Origin: Vibrio splendidus
GTDB lineage: Bacteria > Pseudomonadota > Gammaproteobacteria > Enterobacterales > Vibrionaceae
Length of the DNA: 64,000 nucleotides
Assembly: GCF_002873455.1 (NCBI RefSeq)
Contig: NZ_MCUN01000012.1
Location: 62,001 to 126,000, forward strand
Reading direction: 5' to 3'
Part shown: positions 28,663 through 38,384 of the stretch, one piece after another
Numbering within the stretch: position 1 is the first letter of the stretch
How the letters are laid out: each line of letters begins with the position of its first letter
Notes under the pieces: generated by a model
Seen by the model: the letters and a program-made list of their open reading frames with translations, nothing else
The model's database searches: none
What the model was told of the DNA's origin: nothing
Made by a program: the position numbers and the translations under genes

Positions 28663-29928
28663 ATGACTACCAACAACACGCGTCTGTTTAAAAAGTCTCT
28701 TTTAGCAGTAACAATTACACTGGCGTCTTCGCAAGCGATGGCAGCAGGTTTCCAAATTAACGCACAATCAGCAACCGGCATCGGTCGTGCTTTCGCTGGT
28801 GATGCAGTAATCGCAGATAACGCGTCAGTAATGGCCCGTAACCCTGCTGCAATGGCATTGTTTGACGAAACTTCTTTGTCACTCGGCTTTGAAAGCATTA
28901 CATCTAAGATTGAAGTCAAAGATGCTAAATACAAACTGTTTGACGCTGGGAGTGGTGTAGACGCAAACTATGATGATGCAGGTGATACATCTATTGCTCC
29001 TAACATTCATTTAATTGTCCCTATCAATGAAAAATTCGCGGTAGGCTTCAACGCTTACTCAAATTTTGGAACTAAGACCGAGTTTTCTGACAGTTATGCT
29101 GGACATGAATATGGTGGTTTGACTGATGTTCAGAGTGTTAATTTTGGTTTAGCTGGTTCATACCGACTTAATGACCAATGGAGTTTTGGTGCAGGCCTAG
29201 ACCTAATTTACGGTAAAGGTACACTACAACGTGACCTTCACCCAACTTTAGCAGGATCTCTAGGGTCCTCCACAGCTTTGGATGCAGAAGCTGACGGTTG
29301 GGCATTAGGATTCAATGTTGGTACCGTATATGAGTTAGATGAAAATAATCGATTTGGTTTAGCGTACCATTACTCTCCAGAACTCGAAGCAAAGGGTGAC
29401 ATTACGTACACAGGTGTAGAGCATAAAGACGATACTTTATACATGCCTCTGCCAGACCTGCTTGAATTTTCTGGTTACCACAGGATTAAAGACACTAAAT
29501 ATGCTGTCCACTACTCTGTTCAATGGATCGGTTGGAGCTCATTCGACAAACTAGAAGCTAAAGACGCTGGCGTACTTAACGAGTACGAATGGCAGAATGG
29601 TATGCACTACTCCATTGGCGGTACATACTACCTAAACCGTGAGTGGACACTACGTGCAGGTTATATGTACGACACAAGTGCACAAGACGAATTGACATCT
29701 ATATCTGTACCAGATTCAGATCGCCAATGGTTCTCAGCTGGCTTTACATACCACTTAGACGACAAGTCGAATATTGACTTCGGCTTTACCTACTTAATGG
29801 GTGATGATGTGGATGTAGAAGAGAAGACTGAAAACCCATCCTTTGGTCCACAATATCTTTCATCGATATCTGGAACTACTCGTGCGGATGCAATCCTAAT
29901 GGGTCTGCAGTACAGCCGCAGCTTCTAA
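28663..29928 (+). CDS. fadL: FadL-family outer-membrane fatty acid transporter, copy 1
   Basis: 421-residue outer-membrane beta-barrel for long-chain fatty acid uptake. The signal peptide ends ASSQAMA-AGF; the mature start AGFQINAQSATGIGRAFAGDA and the NPAAMALF segment are FadL hallmarks of the N-terminal hatch. Alternating barrel strands run to a C-terminal aromatic (QYSRSF). An AAGGAATA-type ribosome binding site precedes the ATG. It is followed by its own terminator, and a second fadL lies 295 bp downstream, so the two are separately transcribed paralogues. Confidence 0.92.
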   Translation: MTTNNTRLFKKSLLAVTITLASSQAMAAGFQINAQSATGIGRAFAGDAVIADNASVMARNPAAMALFDETSLSLGFESITSKIEVKDAKYKLFDAGSGVDANYDDAGDTSIAPNIHLIVPINEKFAVGFNAYSNFGTKTEFSDSYAGHEYGGLTDVQSVNFGLAGSYRLNDQWSFGAGLDLIYGKGTLQRDLHPTLAGSLGSSTALDAEADGWALGFNVGTVYELDENNRFGLAYHYSPELEAKGDITYTGVEHKDDTLYMPLPDLLEFSGYHRIKDTKYAVHYSVQWIGWSSFDKLEAKDAGVLNEYEWQNGMHYSIGGTYYLNREWTLRAGYMYDTSAQDELTSISVPDSDRQWFSAGFTYHLDDKSNIDFGFTYLMGDDVDVEEKTENPSFGPQYLSSISGTTRADAILMGLQYSRSF

Positions 29929-29950
29929 TCTAAGCTTCAGTTAGAAAAAT

Positions 29951-29980
29951 TTAAGGGTCGCACTGCGGCCCTTTTCTTTG
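29951..29980 (+). terminator. Terminator between the two fadL genes
   Basis: AAGGG-T-CGCA pairs with TGCG-G-CCCTT, followed by TTTCTTT, 25 bp after the first fadL stop. Confidence 0.8.
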
Positions 29981-30223
29981 CCCAAAATTAATCAAAACTA
30001 AACATTTAGGCTTACAGGTGTACTCCACAGAGGACATATGATGCTACAGATGTACGCTCAAATTTCGCAACATGCCCGAAACATTCAGTTTATTTATCTA
30101 GAAAATACACCTATTTAATAATTAAATCGCTAAAACACTGTTTTATTCGAATTTCATTTTTAAAGCATTAACTCTAAAAGTAGAATCATGCTACTAAATA
30201 CTTATGATTCAGCGAACATAATA

Positions 30224-31534
30224 ATGAAAATGAATAAGACTCTTCTATCTGCTGCAGTGGCAGTTGGACTACTTTCGACTTCTACCGTTACTCAAGCGGC
30301 AGGTTTTCAACTAGCAGAATACTCAGCAACAGGCCTAGGCCGTGCGTATGCTGGTGAAGCCGCAATGGCAGACGGCGCAGATGCCCAGTGGCGTAACCCA
30401 GCAATGTTGACTTACCTAGAAGGTACTCAAGTTTCTGTTGGTGGTATTTACGTTGACCCGAATATTGATATTGATGGGACTTCAACATCAGGTGGCACCT
30501 CTACATCTTCGAACTCTAGCGATTTCGCACACAGCGCAGTAATTCCAAACTTTTATGTTTCTCACAAGTACAACGACAAATTCGCACTAGGTTTTGCTGC
30601 TGGCACTAACTACGGTATGGAAACAGACCTAGGTAAAGACTTTGGTGGCGCAAACCACGGTAACGAAGCAAGCGTTACTACAATGGAGCTAAACTTAAAC
30701 GCGGCTTACCAAGTACTTGAAGGTGTATCTATTGGTGGCGGTGTTCGCTACATCATGGCTGAAGGTAGTTTTGGTGCGGTATCAGCAACTTCTATTCAAC
30801 AGATTGGAGTATCAAAAGGCGATGCTCTGAAATATATGGAAGGTGATGACACCGCATGGGGTTGGCAAGTCGGTACCGCATGGCAGATCAATGAAAACAA
30901 CCGTTTGGGCTTTACTTACAAATCTGAAGTTGATTTAACCCTTGAAGGTCACGCAAAAGGCGCAGCTTTCGATAAGGCCGCAGCTGAAAACGGTGGATTA
31001 GGTGCTATAAAACCAAAGTATAGTGGGTCGATGGAATTAGCTTTACCAGCTACAGCAGAACTGGCAAGTTTCCACCAACTTACCGATAAAGTAGCTGTAC
31101 ACGCGAGCGTTAACTGGACAAACTGGAGCAGCTTCAAAGAGCTTGTAGCAGATATCCCTGAGTTTGGCTCAAAACGAACTCAAGATATCAAGGAAGAAAA
31201 CTGGGAAGACAACTACCGCTTTGCAATAGGTACAACTTACCAAATGACGCCTAAACTAGCGTTACGATCTGGTATCGCATACGACACATCAGCAGTAAGC
31301 GAAGAACACCGCACTGCAACGATTCCAGAAACAGACCGTACTTGGTTAAGCATTGGTGCTGGTTACCAATGGTCTGAGCAACTAACTCTAGATGCAGGCT
31401 TCACCTATATTCTAGCAAAAGATGCGAAGATGCATGAAGACGATGCAGCATCAGCACCGTTTGGTGGCGACTTCGAAGGTGAAGTGACAGGTAGCATCTG
31501 GCTAGTAGGTATCCAAGCGAACTACCGTTTCTAA
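30224..31534 (+). CDS. fadL: FadL-family outer-membrane fatty acid transporter, copy 2
   Basis: 436 residues from the chosen start MKMNKTLLSAAV, which gives a clean signal peptide ending TQA-AGF; an in-frame ATG at 30188 adds 12 residues before the signal and is less likely. The mature protein begins AGFQLAEYSATGLGRAYAGEAAMAD, with the NPAM hatch motif and a barrel ending in NYRF. A Ser/Thr/Gly-rich loop lies near residues 83-95. Clearly diverged from copy 1, so either an old duplication or a different substrate range is likely. Confidence 0.92.
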   Translation: MKMNKTLLSAAVAVGLLSTSTVTQAAGFQLAEYSATGLGRAYAGEAAMADGADAQWRNPAMLTYLEGTQVSVGGIYVDPNIDIDGTSTSGGTSTSSNSSDFAHSAVIPNFYVSHKYNDKFALGFAAGTNYGMETDLGKDFGGANHGNEASVTTMELNLNAAYQVLEGVSIGGGVRYIMAEGSFGAVSATSIQQIGVSKGDALKYMEGDDTAWGWQVGTAWQINENNRLGFTYKSEVDLTLEGHAKGAAFDKAAAENGGLGAIKPKYSGSMELALPATAELASFHQLTDKVAVHASVNWTNWSSFKELVADIPEFGSKRTQDIKEENWEDNYRFAIGTTYQMTPKLALRSGIAYDTSAVSEEHRTATIPETDRTWLSIGAGYQWSEQLTLDAGFTYILAKDAKMHEDDAASAPFGGDFEGEVTGSIWLVGIQANYRF

Positions 31535-31564
31535 TCAGTTTACTGAATCAAAGTAATAAACATT

Positions 31565-31606
31565 AAAAAGGCTCGATGTTCTTATCAACATCGAGCCTTT
31601 CTTTTA
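31565..31606 (+). terminator. Bidirectional terminator between fadL copy 2 and mlaA
   Basis: AAAGGCTCGATGTT (31567-31580) and AACATCGAGCCTTT (31587-31600) form a 14-bp perfect stem with a 6-nt loop and T-rich tails on both strands. Confidence 0.92.
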
Positions 31607-31628
31607 TCTGTTGTTCCGAGAATTAAAT

Positions 31629-32414
31629 CTAGTAATCTTCTAGGTACCCATCGATGAAATCTTCTTCTTCAAGGTCAACTTCTTCGGGTTCAATTTCCGC
31701 TTTGAAGTCACGACGCTGAATGTAAACTTCACGAGTCAGAGCATATGGATCTGGCGAGTCATCCAACAGAGCTTCTTGTGACACTAACTGAGCACGGGTT
31801 TCCATACCTTCAAATGCCCACTTTCCTAAGCTTGCCCAGAAGTTCAACAGAGCTAAAGGCACATATAGGCTATCCACTTGCTCAGTCACTTCGCGAGTCG
31901 TAATCGGACCATAACCCGGAACCATGAAGTAAGGTCCATTCCCTACTCCATAATGGCCAATCGCATCAGAAAACGACTTGTCGTCATATTTGGTGATACC
32001 CGCTTCACTGGCAATATCGATTAGGCCTAAAAGACCAAATGTTGAGTTAATCCAAAAGCGGTTGAAGTGGTCGAGTGCTTTCTCGCCATTGCCCATGAAT
32101 ATGTTGTTCACCATGCTCGCAGGTTCGTCTAAGTTGGCCAGGAAATTGGAGATACCAGAACGAACGGGTACAGGGGTGTAGTCAACATAAGCGAGAGAAA
32201 CAGGTCGAACTAAATAAGGGTCTAAATACTCGTAGTTGATATCCCACATCGCTCGGTTGAACCCTTCGAAAGGGTCATTCGGATGGGACTCTTCGAGGTA
32301 TTCAGAGGTGTCGAGGTTATCATCGTTCATGCTTTCATCTGGTGCGCTAGAACAACCCACCGTTAAGCTTGCGATAAAAAGTAAACTCAAGAGTCTTAAA
32401 ACACTGACAGACAT
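31629..32414 (-). CDS. mlaA: MlaA (VacJ), outer-membrane lipoprotein of phospholipid transport
   Basis: 261-residue lipoprotein of the Mla pathway, which removes misplaced phospholipid from the outer leaflet of the outer membrane. The lipobox LTVGC places the lipidated Cys at 21. The family core is present: NDPFEGFNRAMWDINYEYLD, then FWINSTFGLLGLIDIA and GPYFMVPGYGPITTR. The C-terminal tail is very acidic (EPEEVDLEEEDF). Only 34 bp separate its start from the ccm terminator, so its promoter is cramped or overlaps that terminator. Confidence 0.93.
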   Translation of the reverse strand: MSVSVLRLLSLLFIASLTVGCSSAPDESMNDDNLDTSEYLEESHPNDPFEGFNRAMWDINYEYLDPYLVRPVSLAYVDYTPVPVRSGISNFLANLDEPASMVNNIFMGNGEKALDHFNRFWINSTFGLLGLIDIASEAGITKYDDKSFSDAIGHYGVGNGPYFMVPGYGPITTREVTEQVDSLYVPLALLNFWASLGKWAFEGMETRAQLVSQEALLDDSPDPYALTREVYIQRRDFKAEIEPEEVDLEEEDFIDGYLEDY

Positions 32415-32440
32415 ATCACCTTTTCCATAAGGAATTCAAA

Positions 32441-32468
32441 TAAAAAAAAGGCCAGCAATCGCTGGCCT
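32441..32468 (-). terminator. Terminator of the ccm operon
   Basis: AGGCCAGC (32449-32456) and GCTGGCCT (32461-32468) with an AATC loop; on the minus strand a run of eight T follows. It lies about 70 bp after the ccmI stop. Confidence 0.9.
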
Positions 32469-32537
32469 CAATTGTTTGCGTAAGTCTATACCGTTTGTCA
32501 TTAAATCGGAATAGCTAACACTTATGCAAAGTGATGA

Positions 32538-33758
32538 TTAATATTGCTTATTGATGTTAATGGTCACTGGAGCACCCAGTTCAACCACTTCACTTTCACC
32601 GTACCAATCACCATCGCGAGTTGAAACGTTACCATCTGTATCAAGCCTAGCTCTAACCATCAGAGTTTCAAGGCTAGACAGCTTTAGGCCTTCCATCATG
32701 CTGTTACCGTCATCGAGTACAACCGTTCGTGGGAAAGAACCCAATGGGTAACGAGCGGCAGCGATAGGCATTGGCGAACCATCCGCTCTGTGTACCGAAA
32801 CTACCAACACAGACTTAGGATCAGCATTCACATCGCTAGACAGCTCAAGCGTTACTGCAACACTCTTGCCTTGGTCAACACCCATGGTGTCGCCCATTTT
32901 CTTCTGAGCACTTTCAATACTGCGTGACAGCATCTCGTAGCGGCTGTCTTGTGGACCAATCATCTGTTGCATGATGCTCCAATACTTCACAGCGCCTGGG
33001 TAATCTTGACGTTCAAACGAATCAAACGCTAACAGTGAGAATACTCGAAGGTCGACATAATCGTTTTGGATCAAACGGCTCAAAATCAAACGCGCTTGGT
33101 TTTGATCGGCTTCATCAGGTGAAAGCATCAGTGCTTGAGCAAAACCTAGCTGAACATCTTCATTCTTAGGCTCAAGTTTATAAGCTCTTTCCATAGAATC
33201 TTTCGCTGTTTCAGCGTCACGGTTTGCTAACGCAATACGGCCAAGCAGTAACCAACCGGTCGAATCTTTTGGTTGGTAGTGAAGACGAGTACGAAGCGCT
33301 AGAGTCAAATCTTCCAATTCATCATCCGTTAGCGCGCCACCTTCTGATGACATTAACTTTTTAGACAACTCAGGAAGATTCGAACTCACTTCTTGCCAGT
33401 GTTGAACCTTATCTAATGCACCAAACTGAAAGTACATACCATAAGTCACAACCAGAACCAGAATCACAGAAGGAACAACAACACCCAACGTAGAGACCTG
33501 TGTTTTTTTCATCTCTTTCTGTGCAGGTACATCATCAAGTAGAGACTGTTTCAAATCAGCGATCAGTTCTTGTTGGTTATCAACAAGACCTTCTTCTGCT
33601 TCTACTTCTAATTCAACGAGACGATCTTTATAGAATGCTTTGTTCAACTCGTCGCGAAGCATTTCGTCATTGTTCGCCTTCTTATTAATGAAAGGCATAA
33701 CAACAAACAAAATCGCCGCTAATGAAAGGACAACTGTAGAAATCCAAAATAGTGTCAT
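32538..33758 (-). CDS. ccmI: CcmI, cytochrome c maturation TPR protein
   Basis: 406-residue inner-membrane protein that presents apocytochrome c to the haem ligation complex. Two N-terminal membrane helices (about 3-22 and 95-113) flank a cytoplasmic acidic loop. Periplasmic TPR repeats lie near residues 150-270 (GWLLLGRIALANRDAETAKDSM and following), and the C-terminus is beta-rich. It is a separate gene here, whereas E. coli fuses this part to CcmH. Its start overlaps the ccmH stop by one base. Last gene of the ccm operon. Confidence 0.92.
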   Translation of the reverse strand: MTLFWISTVVLSLAAILFVVMPFINKKANNDEMLRDELNKAFYKDRLVELEVEAEEGLVDNQQELIADLKQSLLDDVPAQKEMKKTQVSTLGVVVPSVILVLVVTYGMYFQFGALDKVQHWQEVSSNLPELSKKLMSSEGGALTDDELEDLTLALRTRLHYQPKDSTGWLLLGRIALANRDAETAKDSMERAYKLEPKNEDVQLGFAQALMLSPDEADQNQARLILSRLIQNDYVDLRVFSLLAFDSFERQDYPGAVKYWSIMQQMIGPQDSRYEMLSRSIESAQKKMGDTMGVDQGKSVAVTLELSSDVNADPKSVLVVSVHRADGSPMPIAAARYPLGSFPRTVVLDDGNSMMEGLKLSSLETLMVRARLDTDGNVSTRDGDWYGESEVVELGAPVTININKQY

Positions 33759-34246
33759 TACTTCTTATCTCCGTCGTTCTCTTCATCGAGTAACGCTTTT
33801 AAGCGAGCTTCTTTGTCTGCATCCCAGTCTTTATCTGACTCCACTACTTTCGACTTTGATTTTCTGCTTCGTAAAATGATCAAACCAAATCCGAACACAA
33901 CAACCGAAAATGGGCCAACCCAAAGGATCGACGTGGCTAGTGTCAGTGGTGGATTATAAGTAACAAAGTTACCGTAGCGGGCAATCATATAATCAATGAT
34001 GTCTTGCTTCGACTTACCGTCTTTTGTCATCTCATACACTTTTTGACGCAAGTCGACCGCAAGCTCGGCATTCGAATCACCAATCGTGTTGTTCTGACAT
34101 TTTGGACAACGCAGCGTGTTGCTTAACTCTTTGAACTGTTGCTCTTGGTCAACCGTATCAAATTCATGAAATTCGATAGGCGCAGCAGAAACTGTCGCCG
34201 AAATAGCAAATGTCGCGAATAGAATAATCAGTGCTTTCTTAATCAT
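33758..34246 (-). CDS. ccmH: CcmH, cytochrome c maturation thioredoxin-like reductase
   Basis: 162 residues: a signal peptide ending in TVSA-AP, a periplasmic domain with the redox motif LRCPKCQN (Cys47, Cys50), and one C-terminal membrane helix (about 104-124). It reduces the CxxCH cysteines of apocytochrome c together with CcmG. The charged tail is cytoplasmic. The start overlaps the ccmG stop by 4 nt. Confidence 0.95.
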   Translation of the reverse strand: MIKKALIILFATFAISATVSAAPIEFHEFDTVDQEQQFKELSNTLRCPKCQNNTIGDSNAELAVDLRQKVYEMTKDGKSKQDIIDYMIARYGNFVTYNPPLTLATSILWVGPFSVVVFGFGLIILRSRKSKSKVVESDKDWDADKEARLKALLDEENDGDKK

Positions 34247-34794
34247 TTCGCTTCCTCCAACAACTTCTGGTACATCGGCTTAAGTGTCGATGCCCAGTTA
34301 GTTGGGTTTACGTCACCAACATGACGATAGCGAACTATGCCGTTAGCATCGATTAAGAAAGTCTCTGGAGCACCATAAACACCAAGGTCGAGGCCTAGCA
34401 TTCCGTCGCCATCGAACAAACTGATTAAGTACGGGTTACCTAACTCATTTAACCAACCTACCGCTTTATTGCGATCATCTTTGTAGTTAAGACCAATAAT
34501 CTTAACGCCTTGATCAGAAAGCTTGTTTAGGTAAGAGTGCTCTGCGTAGCAAGTCGGACACCAAGTCGCCCACACATTAAGAAGCAGTGGCTCACCTTTA
34601 AAGATAGCTTGATCATGAAACTTACCCGGTTGTTCCAAATCCTCTAGGCCAAACTCAGGGACCTGCTTGCCAATTAATACGGATTCAAGTTTAGTCGGGT
34701 CATCACCCGACTGGTTACGCATCAATTGAGTTGCAAAGATTCCAACTAGAACCATGAACGCAATCAATGGAATGAATAAAATCTTTTTGTTCAT
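34243..34794 (-). CDS. ccmG: CcmG/DsbE, periplasmic thiol:disulfide oxidoreductase
   Basis: 183-residue membrane-anchored thioredoxin-fold protein of cytochrome c biogenesis. The N-terminal anchor is at 5-24; the active site WATWCPTC has Cys79 and Cys82. The GVYGAPETFLID segment carries the conserved cis-proline and family glutamate. It starts 5 bp after ccmF. Confidence 0.95.
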   Translation of the reverse strand: MNKKILFIPLIAFMVLVGIFATQLMRNQSGDDPTKLESVLIGKQVPEFGLEDLEQPGKFHDQAIFKGEPLLLNVWATWCPTCYAEHSYLNKLSDQGVKIIGLNYKDDRNKAVGWLNELGNPYLISLFDGDGMLGLDLGVYGAPETFLIDANGIVRYRHVGDVNPTNWASTLKPMYQKLLEEAK

Positions 34795-34799
34795 TCGAA

Positions 34800-36770
34800 T
34801 TAAGCCTCCTGCTCTTGAGCCGATTTTTTCGTTGGCTTACGGAAACGGTAACGACGGTCACTGATGGCAATAACACCACCAATTGCCATGATCAAAGAAC
34901 CTGCCCAGATCCAACGTACAAATGGTTTGTAGTAGATACGTACAGCCCAAGATTTGTCGTCGTCTAAACGCTCACCCATTGCGATATAAAGGTCGCGCGT
35001 TACGCCACGATCGATCGCCGCCTCTGTCATCATAGACTTAGCAGTAGTGTAGAAACGTTTTTCAGCGTGAAGCGTGTTGATGTATTTGCCTTCTTTGGTA
35101 ATTTCAAAGTCAGCAATGTAACCATCGTAGTTAGGGCCATCTTTGTCACGTACCCCTGTAAACAGGAAGTTGTATTCTTCAAGTTGGTAGCTTTCGCCTG
35201 GCGCTAAACGCACATCACGCTCAATGCTGTAGTTCTGCACCATCGCAATACCAATCACTGTTACGGCTAAACCAATATGACCACAGATCATAGCCCAATG
35301 GCTACGAGGTAGCTTGGTTAGGCCTTTCATGAAGGTATGACGGTGTGTTGCACGCTCATGCAATTCAAAGCCATGCATGAAGATGATCCAGAACGCCATC
35401 ACCCAACCAGCAAAAGCAGTACCACTGAAGCGGTCAGCTAGCATGGTCACCATTAGCGCACTTAAACCTAACGAGAAGATACCCGACACTAACATTGGCT
35501 TAATCAGCTTAGACAGGTTGTCACGCTTCCAACGGATCAATGGACCGATACCCAATAGGAACGAGAACGGGATCATTAACCAGAAGAACAACATATCAAA
35601 GAATGGTGCACCGATAGAAACCGAACCCAGACCTAACTGTTTGTGGACTAATGGTAATAGCGTACCGACTAACACAACTACTAACGCTGCAATCAACAAT
35701 ACGTTGTTGCCAAGTAGTGCGTTTTCACGAGAAACCAAATCAAAATTACCACGGACACGAACCGATGCGCCTTTTACAGCAAACAACAGCAGTGAACCAC
35801 CGATAACGAACACTAGGAAACCTAGAATAAACATACCACGAGCAGGATCTGATGCGAATGCATGAACAGATACCAAAATGCCCGAACGAACTAAGAATGT
35901 ACCTAGTAAGCTTAACGAGAATGCAGAGATAGCCAGCAATACTGTCCAAGCTTTAAATGTGCCACGCTTTTCGGTTACCGCTAGTGAGTGCATCAGCGCT
36001 GTACCAGCTAACCAAGGCATGAATGAAGCATTTTCTACTGGATCCCAAAACCACCAGCCACCCCAGCCAAGTTCGTAGTAAGCCCACCATGAACCAAGTG
36101 CGATACCTACAGTTAGGAATAACCAAGCAGCGATTGTCCAAGGACGAGACCAGCGAGCCCATGCCGTATCTAAACGACCGCTCATTAGAGATGCAATAGC
36201 GAAAGAGAACGCAACAGAGAAACCTACGTAGCCCATGTAAAGCATTGGCGGGTGAATGATCAAACCCGGGTCTTGCAGTAGTGGGTTTAAGTCACGGCCA
36301 TCAACAGGAAAGTAAGGCAGTGTTCGTAAGAACGGGTTAGATGTTACGATAATGAACAGCAAGAAGCCGACCGTAATCAAACCCATGATAGCCAGCACAC
36401 GAGCCACAGACTCTTGAGGCATACCACGGCTGAACGTCGCTACTGCAACCGTCCAACCCGCTTGGATAAGAACCCAAAGCAGTAATGAACCTTCATGAGC
36501 ACCCCAAACCGCTGTGATTCGGTAGTACCAAGGAAGTTGGCTATTCGAGTTACTTGCTACGTATTGAATCGTAAAATCATTGGTGTAGAACGCGTAACAC
36601 AAGATAAAAAACGAAATCGCTAGGAATCCGAACATACCCCACGATAGCGGTCGCGCACTATTCATTAATAATGTGTTATTTCGAGCAGCCCCATACAGTG
36701 GGAGCACACTCAAAAGCAAGCCCAGCCCTAAGGACAGGATCATGGCAAAGTGGCCGATCTCGGCTATCAT
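34800..36770 (-). CDS. ccmF: CcmF, haem lyase large subunit
   Basis: 656-residue polytopic inner-membrane protein of the System I haem ligation complex. The tryptophan-rich WWD signature is seen as [20 protein letters not shown] near residues 234-253, and many hydrophobic helices follow. A large C-terminal periplasmic domain precedes the last helix. The length matches the family. Its start overlaps the ccmE stop by 4 nt. Confidence 0.95.
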   Translation of the reverse strand: MIAEIGHFAMILSLGLGLLLSVLPLYGAARNNTLLMNSARPLSWGMFGFLAISFFILCYAFYTNDFTIQYVASNSNSQLPWYYRITAVWGAHEGSLLLWVLIQAGWTVAVATFSRGMPQESVARVLAIMGLITVGFLLFIIVTSNPFLRTLPYFPVDGRDLNPLLQDPGLIIHPPMLYMGYVGFSVAFSFAIASLMSGRLDTAWARWSRPWTIAAWLFLTVGIALGSWWAYYELGWGGWWFWDPVENASFMPWLAGTALMHSLAVTEKRGTFKAWTVLLAISAFSLSLLGTFLVRSGILVSVHAFASDPARGMFILGFLVFVIGGSLLLFAVKGASVRVRGNFDLVSRENALLGNNVLLIAALVVVLVGTLLPLVHKQLGLGSVSIGAPFFDMLFFWLMIPFSFLLGIGPLIRWKRDNLSKLIKPMLVSGIFSLGLSALMVTMLADRFSGTAFAGWVMAFWIIFMHGFELHERATHRHTFMKGLTKLPRSHWAMICGHIGLAVTVIGIAMVQNYSIERDVRLAPGESYQLEEYNFLFTGVRDKDGPNYDGYIADFEITKEGKYINTLHAEKRFYTTAKSMMTEAAIDRGVTRDLYIAMGERLDDDKSWAVRIYYKPFVRWIWAGSLIMAIGGVIAISDRRYRFRKPTKKSAQEQEA

Positions 36771-37249
36771 TGAGCACTTCCTTCTTTTTGTTCTGTAGAG
36801 TACTGCATTGGCTCATGGGTTTTCTTCATTGCTTCAGCAACTTCAGAAGGCATGTACTCTTCATCGTGTTTCGCTAAGACTTCGAACGCTTCAATTGTTG
36901 TCGCATCTTTTAGAACGCCTTGAGCAACAATACCTTGTCCTTCACGGAAAAGATCAGGAAGAATGCCATCGTATAAAATCGTTACTTTAGGACCAACATC
37001 TTTCAAGTCAAAGCTTACACGTAGTGATTCGTTGTCACGGCTTACAGAACCGACTACAACCATGCCACCAATACGCAGGCGTTGGCCAACTTCAGGTTTC
37101 TTACCGTCTTTGCCATTAACAAGCTCAGTTGGCGTGTAGAACAGATCCATGTTCTGGTTAAGCGCATAAACCATTAATCCAATAGTTGCACTGATACCAA
37201 AAAAGATCGCTAAGACAATGCCCAGCCTCTTTTTGCGTCTTGGGTTCAT
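36767..37249 (-). CDS. ccmE: CcmE, periplasmic haem chaperone
   Basis: 160 residues: a basic cytoplasmic N-terminus (MNPRRKKR), an anchor at about 9-30 and an OB-fold. The covalent haem-binding His128 is in [10 protein letters not shown], followed by the haem-associated Tyr132. It overlaps ccmD by 4 nt and ccmF by 4 nt. Confidence 0.95.
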   Translation of the reverse strand: MNPRRKKRLGIVLAIFFGISATIGLMVYALNQNMDLFYTPTELVNGKDGKKPEVGQRLRIGGMVVVGSVSRDNESLRVSFDLKDVGPKVTILYDGILPDLFREGQGIVAQGVLKDATTIEAFEVLAKHDEEYMPSEVAEAMKKTHEPMQYSTEQKEGSAQ

Positions 37250-37452
37250 AGAGTGTTCTCCATATTTTTTGCTGCATCGATACGAGCTTGACGATCAATC
37301 TTAGCTTGTACTTCATTTAGTAATTGCTTACCACGACGAACGCTTAAGACCAGTAAAATGATCATCGCGAGGAATGTGATTCCAAATGCACTCCATACAT
37401 ATGAGGCGTAGCCACCCATGGCAAAGAAATCACTCAGAGATTCAAAATACAT
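37246..37452 (-). CDS. ccmD: CcmD, small membrane protein of haem export
   Basis: 68-residue single-pass protein that helps release holo-CcmE from CcmABC. It has the family pattern [15 protein letters not shown], one helix (about 19-38) and a basic cytoplasmic tail. Located between ccmC and ccmE as usual. Confidence 0.92.
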   Translation of the reverse strand: MYFESLSDFFAMGGYASYVWSAFGITFLAMIILLVLSVRRGKQLLNEVQAKIDRQARIDAAKNMENTL

Positions 37453-37466
37453 AATTACCTACCCTA

Positions 37467-38207
37467 CTACGCTTTATCAGCCGCGAGTTTACGAACCCAC
37501 GGACGGTGACTTTCTTTACTGATGATTTCGTTTCTAAAACGAACCATAGTCACAGCACCAAAGAAAAAGGCGAAGCCGAAGATGTTAAGAAGAAGCGGCC
37601 ATAGCATGTCACTTGAAATAGAAGGCTGATCGAACTTCGTAATCGTCGCGCCTTGGTGAAGTGTGTTCCACCACTCTACTGAAAAATGAATGATAGGTAG
37701 GTTGATGACACCAACGATAGCCAAAATACCTGCTGCTTTCGCTGCGGTTTTTTGGTCATCAAACGCGTGGTGTAGTGCAATCACACCTAAGTATAGGAAT
37801 AGAAGAATCAGCTCAGAGGTCAAACGCGCATCCCAGACCCACCAAGCACCCCACATTGGTTTCCCCCAAACAGCACCGGTTAGCAGCGCTATGAAGGTAA
37901 AAACAGCACCAATAGGCGCCATAGCCAATGCAGCCATATCTGATAGTCTTACCTGCCATACCAAGCCGATAAATGCCGCAATTGCCATCGACATGTATAC
38001 GCCCATCGACCAAATCGCAGACGGAACATGGATGTAGATGATACGAAAACTATCGCCTTGTTGGTAATCAGAAGGCGCAAATGCAAGCCCCCATACAGTA
38101 CCGACGGATAGACACAATAGCGCTAGGATAGAGAACCATGGCAGAAGTTTACCAGCTAGCTGATAAGAGGTTTCTGCTTTGGCATAGGGATGGAGCCATT
38201 TCCACAT
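37467..38207 (-). CDS. ccmC: CcmC, haem handling membrane protein
   Basis: 246-residue inner-membrane protein that loads haem onto CcmE. Six helices; the tryptophan-rich WWD motif is visible as WGAWWVWDARLTSELIL. A 177-bp gap separates it from ccmB upstream; this is the only large gap in the operon and contains hairpin-forming repeats, e.g. CTTTCA/TGAAAG near 38285-38311. Confidence 0.95.
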   Translation of the reverse strand: MWKWLHPYAKAETSYQLAGKLLPWFSILALLCLSVGTVWGLAFAPSDYQQGDSFRIIYIHVPSAIWSMGVYMSMAIAAFIGLVWQVRLSDMAALAMAPIGAVFTFIALLTGAVWGKPMWGAWWVWDARLTSELILLFLYLGVIALHHAFDDQKTAAKAAGILAIVGVINLPIIHFSVEWWNTLHQGATITKFDQPSISSDMLWPLLLNIFGFAFFFGAVTMVRFRNEIISKESHRPWVRKLAADKA

Positions 38208-38384
38208 GTTGTAATCTCACTCTTACTTCATATTGCTTACAGCTATCACAGCTATAATTATTATATTTATTTGGCTTACTGTCTCTTTCAGTGACTCTAT
38301 GAGTCTGAAAGCTTAAATTAGTTCACTTTGAACAAACAAAGCGGTGGTGAGCGCTTGGTTAGCTAGTTTTAATTGGATAATTAA

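Noticed and set aside
30038..30118. 26-codon ORF with a fair ribosome binding site (AGAGGA) between the two fadL genes
   Set aside because: Two adjacent ATG codons, no hydrophobic or leader-peptide character, and no attenuator behind it; likely chance in an AT-rich spacer.
35377..35865. Plus-strand open frame opposite ccmF (162 codons)
   Set aside because: Fully antisense to ccmF with no recognisable motifs or ribosome binding site.
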